DNA of 18,543 nt. It comes from a bacterium (GTDB lineage: Bacteria > Bacteroidota > Bacteroidia > Cytophagales > Thermonemataceae). Every line of letters starts with the position of its first letter. Position 1 is the stretch's first letter. Positions 13,392-18,543 of the stretch are shown here, piece after piece. The stretch is taken from contig JANYGM010000135.1 in NCBI GenBank assembly GCA_025362415.1, positions 1-18,543 on the forward strand, read 5' to 3'. Under the pieces are notes generated by a model. It was not told the DNA's origin. It saw only the letters and a program-made list of their open reading frames with translations, and did not search any database. The translations under genes were made by a program, and so were the position numbers.

Positions 13392-13862
13392 TTATTTATT
13401 TGGTATTACAGGCACTGCTGCTACCGCAGTTACTGTACCTTTGAAAGTTAAAGGAATGCCACTTTCTTTACCTGCAATGTTCGTAAAAACAGTGATACCT
13501 TTGGTAAAAGCTCCAGCCGCAGCCGCATTAAAAGTAGCTTGTATAGAACCTTTTTTGCCTGGCATAATTGGGTCTTTCGTGAAAAATGGCGTTGTACAAC
13601 CGCAAGTTACACCTACATTACTAATAATAAGTGGTGCTTTTCCCGTATTTGTAACTTCAAATGTTGTCGTTACTGGTGTGCCTTGTGGAATATTTCCAAA
13701 GTCGTGTTCCATTTTACTGAATTTGATATCTGGTTGTTTGCCTGTTACAGCAGTTTTCACTTCTGTTTTTGCAACATTTGTCATTACATCTTTTTGTGCA
13801 TTAGCCACACTAAAAGCAGACATACAAGCAACCAACGCAACGAATAGGATATTTTTTTTCAT
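13392..13862 (-). CDS. DUF1573 family exported protein
   Basis: A 156-residue exported protein. Residues 1-22 are a signal peptide (SVANA/QK). The body has one DUF1573 module, an immunoglobulin-like beta domain: HDFGNIPQGTPVTTTFEV (53-70), TNTGKAPLIISNVGVTCGCT (71-90), with the conserved CGC at 87-89, and KGSIQATFNA followed by FTKGITVFTN. Family members are common in Bacteroidota as periplasmic or surface proteins of unknown role. The C-terminal tail is Val/Ala/Pro-rich. The gene is alone; an exact promoter lies at 13967-13997, so the leader is about 95 bases. Start ATG 13862-13860 gives a good signal peptide. Confidence 0.9.
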   Translation of the reverse strand: MKKNILFVALVACMSAFSVANAQKDVMTNVAKTEVKTAVTGKQPDIKFSKMEHDFGNIPQGTPVTTTFEVTNTGKAPLIISNVGVTCGCTTPFFTKDPIMPGKKGSIQATFNAAAAGAFTKGITVFTNIAGKESGIPLTFKGTVTAVAAVPVIPNK

Positions 13863-13966
13863 CTTTTTAATTTTTAAGATTTTTATTTGAGTTTGTATTT
13901 TACTAAATATTCTGTTAGTTTTTCTAGCTAACTTCTATTCAAACATTAGCTTATCAAAAAACATTC

Positions 13967-13997
13967 CAAAAGTACAAAAAGTTATAGAAATAGCAAA
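13967..13997 (-). promoter_or_regulatory. Promoter of the DUF1573 gene
   Basis: On the minus strand TTTG (13997-13994), 19-base spacer, TACTTTTG (13974-13967), exact fit to TTTG-N19-TAnnTTTG and identical in its downstream box to the slyD promoter. Confidence 0.75.
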
Positions 13998-14007
13998 ATA
14001 ATTTTTT

Positions 14008-14133
14008 AATTAGGAATTAGGAATTAGGAATTGTGAATTAGGAATGAATACATTTTTTGATAATTACAAACTTTGTATTCATTTCTAATTCATAATTCAC
14101 AATTCATAATTCACAATTTACCATTCCTAATTT
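14008..14133. repeat. Palindromic pair of heptamer arrays
   Basis: Left arm: AATTAGG x3, AATTGTG, AATTAGG (14008-14042). Core: AATGAATACA (14043-14052) and its inverse TGTATTCATT (14074-14083) with 21 bases between. Right arm: seven units from CTAATTC (14085) to CTAATTT (14127-14133), ending in the TAA stop of the DUF3347 gene. The rest of 13863-14131 holds the DUF1573 leader and promoter. Confidence 0.92.
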
Positions 14134-14710
14134 AAAAAGTTTCTGTTACTTTGCCACATTTGAGCATTTTGTCGCCAAAATAAGGATTTCTGATTTCTTT
14201 TTTGTCCGACAACCAAAAAGCTCCTTTATCATCAAATGCCATAGGACAAAATTGTTGATAAATAGTAGCCTTATTTGCCTTAAACGCTTTCAAAGTAGCA
14301 AACAAATCATTAGAAAGTCTATTAAAATGACCTCTTTGATGTCCTATTTCTACATTTGAAGCAATATGTTGAGCATCTTCTTGCATTGTAGCAAGCAAAG
14401 GTTTAAAAAAATCTTGCTGTTTTGTACTCATTTTTGCTACATCAACATTTGTAAGAGCTTTTGAAAACTCCGTAGCTTTTGCACTTGTTGCTTGTGCATC
14501 TGTAGCTACCAAAGCATCTTTCAAAGTAAAATAAGCACCATTCAAAGAAACTAATTGTTTTTTAGTTTTAGTACTTACCTTACCCAAATCAGGTGATTTA
14601 ATAGCTTTTGTGGTACTTGTTGTTTCCATTGTGGTATGTCCGCTATGTTGTCCGCAAGATGTATGAAGTACGCACAAACTAAACATTACTACCAAACTTA
14701 AATTTTTCAT
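14132..14710 (-). CDS. DUF3347 domain lipoprotein
   Basis: A 192-residue lipoprotein: signal peptide with lipobox LHTSC (Cys19), a short His-containing stretch GQHSGHTTM, a Thr/Ser linker, then a mostly helical domain. LNGAYFTLKDALVATDAQAT (56-75), FFKPLLATM, GHQRGHFNRLSNDLFATLKAF and FCPMAFDDKGAFWLSDKKEI with NPYFGDKMLKCG fit DUF3347, which also occurs at the C-end of copper or silver efflux adaptor proteins (CusB-type). Cys154 and Cys186 and several His are possible copper ligands; that role is inferred. The gene follows the EamA gene (117 bases) on the same strand and precedes a heptamer palindrome. No promoter was found. Confidence 0.85.
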   Translation of the reverse strand: MKNLSLVVMFSLCVLHTSCGQHSGHTTMETTSTTKAIKSPDLGKVSTKTKKQLVSLNGAYFTLKDALVATDAQATSAKATEFSKALTNVDVAKMSTKQQDFFKPLLATMQEDAQHIASNVEIGHQRGHFNRLSNDLFATLKAFKANKATIYQQFCPMAFDDKGAFWLSDKKEIRNPYFGDKMLKCGKVTETF

Positions 14711-14748
14711 ATTCTTAGAATTTATTTGTTATAGATATAATTTAATTG

Positions 14749-14770
14749 TTGTTTGTGAAGACACAAACAA
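14749..14770. other. Short hairpin between EamA and DUF3347 genes
   Basis: TTGTTTGTG (14749-14757) pairs with CACAAACAA (14762-14770), 9 bp, loop AAGA. It could end the EamA transcript or shape the DUF3347 leader; there is no T run on the minus strand. Confidence 0.4.
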
Positions 14771-14794
14771 TGGTTTTTTAGAAAAAATTAGCAT

Positions 14795-14815
14795 AATTCG
14801 TAATTTGTAATTCGT
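14795..14815 (-). repeat. Three-copy heptamer array after the EamA gene
   Basis: AATTCGT, AATTTGT, AATTCGT in tandem, with an AATTGAA remnant up to 14822, close to the EamA stop (14827). Single arm. Confidence 0.8.
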
Positions 14816-14826
14816 AATTGAAGTTC

Positions 14827-15252
14827 TTATTTTATCATAAGGATAATCAAACCTACCAAAATAAACCCTGCACCAAACAAAACCTTAGCAGTCATTGGCT
14901 CATTGAGTAGCGTAAACGACAAAATAAGTGTAATTATTATGCTTCCTTTGTCAATGAGTGCTACCTGTGAAACATTTCCTATCTTAATAGCTTTATAATA
15001 AAATATCCAAGAAACAGATGTCGTAATGCCTGATATTGCTAGAAACAATATATTGTTTTTAGTAAGTGTTTGTAGTTCTTTTGGTGAGTGAAAAACCATA
15101 TAATTTAGCATCACAATGCCAAAAACTACCATTGTACGCACTGCAAGACCCAAATCAGCAGTAATATCTTTCAAACCAAACTTTGCAATCACGCTTGTAA
15201 GACCCGCAAAAACCATTGCCACTACTGCCAAAAACACTGCATTATTCATCAT
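14827..15252 (-). CDS. Half-size EamA family transporter
   Basis: A 141-residue membrane protein with five hydrophobic helices: AVFLAVVAMVFAGLTSVIAK, AVRTMVVFGIVMLNYMVF, NILFLAISGITTSVSWIFYY, VALIDKGSIIITLILSFTLL and VLFGAGFILVGLIILMI. YYKAIKIGNVSQVALIDKGS and LLNEPMTAKVLFGAGFIL are EamA (drug/metabolite transporter) signatures. Usual EamA proteins have two such units and ten helices; this has one, like the COG2510 group, and would work as a dimer. Substrate unknown. Two ATGs (15252, 15249) are adjacent; the first is used. The 3' end lies before a short heptamer array. Confidence 0.85.
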   Translation of the reverse strand: MMNNAVFLAVVAMVFAGLTSVIAKFGLKDITADLGLAVRTMVVFGIVMLNYMVFHSPKELQTLTKNNILFLAISGITTSVSWIFYYKAIKIGNVSQVALIDKGSIIITLILSFTLLNEPMTAKVLFGAGFILVGLIILMIK

Positions 15253-15288
15253 TTGCTTATTTTTCTTTAATTTGTTCTTTTAATAATC

Positions 15289-15323
15289 TAGACCTTAAAG
15301 GTTTTAAAAACTTTTAAGGTCTA
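15289..15323 (-). terminator. Hairpin after the T9SS surface protein gene
   Basis: TAGACCTTAAA (15289-15299) pairs with TTTAAGGTCTA (15313-15323) and the pairing continues inward to a 3-base loop, about 16 bp in all with one wobble. It lies 15 bases past the stop of the minus gene. No good T run follows. Confidence 0.65.
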
Positions 15324-15337
15324 ATAGTTATTTTAAG

Positions 15338-18300
15338 TTATTCTACACTAATTTTTATTGTTTTTATTGTTTTATTAGCTACAACAAAACGCCAAATATA
15401 TACACCATTTGCCAAATTTAGTTTATTTTGAGAAAAAATATTTTCTATCTCTGCAAAAGTTCCTACAAAACTAGCTACCTTTTTTCCTTGATTATCTGTA
15501 ATTTGAAGATTTATAACTTCATTTTGAAGATTTTTACTTACCTCAAAATGTACATTACTCAAACTATTTGCATTCATAGGGTTTGGATAAACCAAAATAC
15601 TTTCTTTTTCTTCCCCATTTCCTACAAAAATAACCTTACTATAATTATCATCAATACTTTGAATGCCATTTTGTTGATAATGAACAAATTTTAAACGAAA
15701 ATATACCGCCTTTTTTTCATCAACAGACAAAATATAGTTCTTAATACTTGTTGTTGGATTTTCTGCTCTTAAACTTGCTACTTCAACGAAACTCTTAGCA
15801 TCATAACTTCTCTCAACAACAAAATAATTAAGATTAAGTTCATTTGTTGTAAGCCAATTTAAGGCTATTTTACTGTCATTTTGACGTTTTGCATCAAAAG
15901 AAAGTAACGTCAAAGGCAAAGGTGAAACAAAAAGACTACCAGAAAATTCTGAAAAACTTGTTAAAGCTCCTTTTGCTAATGTATTACTACTTGATACGTG
16001 TATACTTCCAACTGTATAAGTTGTCCAAAGAGTACCTGCAACAGGTTTTTTAGATAAACATATTGTATTACTTGCATCTTCTACCAAAGAAATTCCTCCC
16101 AATAATGCTTTATCATAATTTAGTGTCATCTCGTAATCATAACCAGCTCCACCAATACCCTCCATACTCCAATAAGCATTAAAATATTGTGAGCCAGCAG
16201 TTGGATTAAGTGGATTTTGACCAGAATAATATAACATATCACTCAAAACAGGCAAAGTACCACCTGCACCCCAAATAATTTGAGCCACCTGACGACCTCC
16301 AAAAGTAAATGTTTCTGTCCCTCCTACTGTATGAGAACCTCCCACAAGTGCAGGAATTGGAGTTGTTACTGCTACAAATTCATCACTACCCAAATCAGTA
16401 CCACCATTTGCCAAAATATCTGAACGCACACCTGACGCAGTTCCAAATTCTCCTGTATAGGTTGATATGGCAATACCTTTACCATTTGCAAACCAACTTT
16501 CTGCATTTGCAGGCTGTATATTAAGATTACCATTAGCTACATCAGTAAATAAATTAGCAACAATTATATTACTGTGGTTTGTGGTAGCTCCCGCAATAGC
16601 TGTCCAAGAGTTTGCATCAGCACTTTGAGCCGTTTTCCAAGTAGTAAAAGTAACCGTAGTAACATTGCTAATACCCAAAAAATTAAAAGAACCACCACTT
16701 GCAACCAAAAGATTATAATTAGATACCCAATTTGTTGCTGGTGCAGTAGTTGTACTTGCTATTACATAATTTTTTATTGTACTAGCTCCTGTACTTACTC
16801 TTTCATTAACAAAAATATTATTACGAATATCTACAATAGAATTTATTAAATCTCTTCTATAGCAAGCACTTATTACGCCTGCTCCAGTACCACTCGTTTG
16901 ACTTCCTCCAATATACACAGAGTTATAATAATGTTGTCCTGTACTTATTGCAGCAGTATTTTCATAAATACCTATAATAGTTATAGGATTAACGCCAGCT
17001 CCGTTAGTTATACTTATTTGATTATTAGCTGTAAGTATATTCCCAGAAATTGCATAAACACCATAAATAGCTCCTGAACTACTCGTAATGCCATAAATAC
17101 GGTTTCCTGTTACTATTGTTGTACGTGCTGTACTTACATTAGAATATATAATACGCAAATCTCCATTTGTGCCTGTTGTCGCAATATTAAAAATAGTATT
17201 ATTTCTAACAATTACTGTAGGTGTACCACTTAAATTGCCTATAATATATTGCACATTAGTTGAACTTAATCTCATTGTGATATTAGAGAAAGTATTGCCA
17301 AGAATGTTATAAGTACTATTTGTTCTTATAGCTACCAAATAGAATACACTTGAAGCATTTATATTTATATTTGTTAGTGAAATATTACTAAAGTTACTAT
17401 TAGAGAGTGTAGAAGTATTACTATTGAATAAAACAACTTGAATATCTACTTTACCAGAAGTAATAGTAGGTACTCTTATATTATCTACAGTCAAATTATC
17501 TATTATAGCACGAGGAGCACCAATCAAATTTACTGCTCTGAAAGTCATTGCAATACCTGCAGTACCAGAAAAGTTTATGTTTTTTACTGTATTACTTAAT
17601 ACATTAATACTTGCACCATTAGAACCATTCAAATTTATTCCTATAAAAGGTGCGGTACTACTAATATCCCACATACCACTATTTGTAGCATCATTTCCAC
17701 CTATTATGTTATTTGCAAGAGTATGACCAAAACCACTTTGTATATCAATTCCAGTAATAGCAGAAGGAAAAGCACCCACAAAATTATAATAAAACTTATT
17801 ATTACTTATAATACAAGCATCTGCACTACCAAAAAGATACACACCACTATCCAAAAAATTATAAATTTCATTATTTTGAATATTTACATAATTAGTAGTA
17901 CCTCCACCTACATAAATGCCAGCTCTTGTATAACTAATTGTACCACCAGTAGCATCTCCAATACGACAATTATTTATATTTACATTATTTGTGCCTGCTC
18001 CTACTATTACATTTCCTCTAAAAGTATTATTACAATTATTTTCAATAACTGCATATTGTAAAATAGATTGTTTAGCAGCCGTTGTATTAGTATAAGAGAT
18101 AGTTCCACCAGTATTATTAGCGTTTGTATTAGTATTTCTGAATAATAAAAATTGCCCTGCACCTGCAAAACGTCCATCAATGGTTGTAACTACTGCCGTA
18201 TTTATTCTAATAAGTACTATACCAGTTGTTATATTTGCACTATTGCTTATAATACGTTGCACACCTGCACTTGGTTGAATAAGAAGGGTATAATTACTTC

Positions 18301-18543
18301 CTGCATCAGCCCACGTATCTAGCCCATAAGTACCATTTTCATCTAAATTAGCCATAATATTAACTATAATATTTCCAGAAATAGTATTATTATTTATTGC
18401 TTGAAATATGCCACCTACTTTTGTAAGTGAAGGAAATTGACCAGGAACATTATAAGTACCACTCATAGCTCCAGAGATAACGTAAGTATTTGGCGTAGTT
18501 GGTGCAGCTACTTGTGTGCTTACGCTTGTATGATTTACGGCTG
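15338..18543 (-). CDS. Giant beta-helix surface protein with T9SS sorting tail, N-terminus beyond window
   Basis: The frame is open to the right edge (the 25 codons before the Met at 18466 are AVNHTSVSTQVAAPTTPNTY then VISGA), so the true start lies outside; at least 1,067 residues are seen. The long first part is a series of short Asn/Ile/Gly-rich repeats (NNTISGNIIVN, IQNNEIYNFLDSGVYLFGS, CIISNNKFYYNF, NTVKNINFSGT, NNTIFNIATTG), as in right-handed parallel beta-helices. A later section has LPLTLLSFDAKRQNDSKIAL and ELNLNYFVVERSYDAKSFVE, the usual spacer before the tail. The end, ILVYPNPMN to IKTIKISVE (about 15340-15600), is a type A C-terminal sorting domain read by the type IX secretion system. 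It is probably a surface adhesin or carbohydrate-binding protein. Codon use and base composition look like the neighbours. Confidence 0.88.
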   Translation of the reverse strand, partial: AVNHTSVSTQVAAPTTPNTYVISGAMSGTYNVPGQFPSLTKVGGIFQAINNNTISGNIIVNIMANLDENGTYGLDTWADAGSNYTLLIQPSAGVQRIISNSANITTGIVLIRINTAVVTTIDGRFAGAGQFLLFRNTNTNANNTGGTISYTNTTAAKQSILQYAVIENNCNNTFRGNVIVGAGTNNVNINNCRIGDATGGTISYTRAGIYVGGGTTNYVNIQNNEIYNFLDSGVYLFGSADACIISNNKFYYNFVGAFPSAITGIDIQSGFGHTLANNIIGGNDATNSGMWDISSTAPFIGINLNGSNGASINVLSNTVKNINFSGTAGIAMTFRAVNLIGAPRAIIDNLTVDNIRVPTITSGKVDIQVVLFNSNTSTLSNSNFSNISLTNININASSVFYLVAIRTNSTYNILGNTFSNITMRLSSTNVQYIIGNLSGTPTVIVRNNTIFNIATTGTNGDLRIIYSNVSTARTTIVTGNRIYGITSSSGAIYGVYAISGNILTANNQISITNGAGVNPITIIGIYENTAAISTGQHYYNSVYIGGSQTSGTGAGVISACYRRDLINSIVDIRNNIFVNERVSTGASTIKNYVIASTTTAPATNWVSNYNLLVASGGSFNFLGISNVTTVTFTTWKTAQSADANSWTAIAGATTNHSNIIVANLFTDVANGNLNIQPANAESWFANGKGIAISTYTGEFGTASGVRSDILANGGTDLGSDEFVAVTTPIPALVGGSHTVGGTETFTFGGRQVAQIIWGAGGTLPVLSDMLYYSGQNPLNPTAGSQYFNAYWSMEGIGGAGYDYEMTLNYDKALLGGISLVEDASNTICLSKKPVAGTLWTTYTVGSIHVSSSNTLAKGALTSFSEFSGSLFVSPLPLTLLSFDAKRQNDSKIALNWLTTNELNLNYFVVERSYDAKSFVEVASLRAENPTTSIKNYILSVDEKKAVYFRLKFVHYQQNGIQSIDDNYSKVIFVGNGEEKESILVYPNPMNANSLSNVHFEVSKNLQNEVINLQITDNQGKKVASFVGTFAEIENIFSQNKLNLANGVYIWRFVVANKTIKTIKISVE

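Noticed and set aside
16309..18061. Plus-strand frames opposite the T9SS protein gene
   Set aside because: They are Ser/Thr/Ile-rich shadows of the repetitive beta-helix gene.

Overview
The window is AT-rich chromosomal DNA from a member of the Bacteroidota, most likely order Cytophagales. The evidence is a set of protein families typical of that phylum (DUF3467, DUF3098, DUF5522, DUF1573, DUF6913-like, a START-like protein, a SusC-era style TonB receptor with a carboxypeptidase-like N-domain, and a surface protein with a type IX secretion tail). Several promoters also fit the Bacteroidota form TTTG-N19-TAnnTTTG, and Shine-Dalgarno sequences are mostly absent. It reads as ordinary core genome, with unusually busy intergenic DNA.

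Layout. 1-2027 is a minus-strand group: a truncated small membrane protein, a DUF3467 protein, a SlyD-type prolyl isomerase and a DUF6913-like protein. 2302-3930 (+) is a GHL10 lipoprotein, convergent with ornithine aminotransferase (4038-5291, -). 5676-7935 (+) holds a DUF5522 Cys-motif protein, ribosomal protein L28, a DUF3098 membrane protein and UppP. 8142-11407 (-) is a TonB-dependent receptor followed by its small lipoprotein partner. 11578-12372 (+) is an outer-membrane beta-barrel protein, 12445-12837 (-) a START-like protein, and 13152-13225 a tRNA with CAT anticodon. 13392-15252 (-) carries a DUF1573 protein, a DUF3347 lipoprotein and a half-size EamA transporter. From 15338 to the right edge is the 3' part of a very large parallel-beta-helix protein with a type IX sorting tail (-).

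How the genes fit together. Most are independent housekeeping or envelope units. UppP recycles the undecaprenyl carrier for wall synthesis and is paired with DUF3098, as is usual in this phylum. The receptor and lipoprotein look like one outer-membrane uptake unit, possibly for a metal such as zinc; they start at a promoter embedded in TTGCAA-type palindromes shared with the divergent barrel gene. The GHL10 lipoprotein, receptor, barrel protein, DUF1573 and DUF3347 proteins and the T9SS adhesin all act in or outside the envelope.

The striking part is what lies between the genes. At least nine arrays of 7-bp tandem repeats lie within a few bases of a start or stop codon in most cases. The heptamer differs from locus to locus (TGATGTR, CAACTCA, AATTAGG, CTAATTM, AATTCGT) but the period is always 7. 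In four intergenic regions two arrays face each other as mirror images around a core holding TGTATTY, so the whole gap is a long imperfect palindrome. In three places a stop codon TGA is part of, or directly abuts, the array. Other palindromic elements include a roughly 140-bp element between 31-bp direct repeats (6438-6663), a 26-bp perfect-arm hairpin after uppP, paired GCCCC/GCTCC hairpins upstream of rocD, and repeats of a TAGCCCC hairpin family, one of which supplies the last codons and stop of the TonB receptor.
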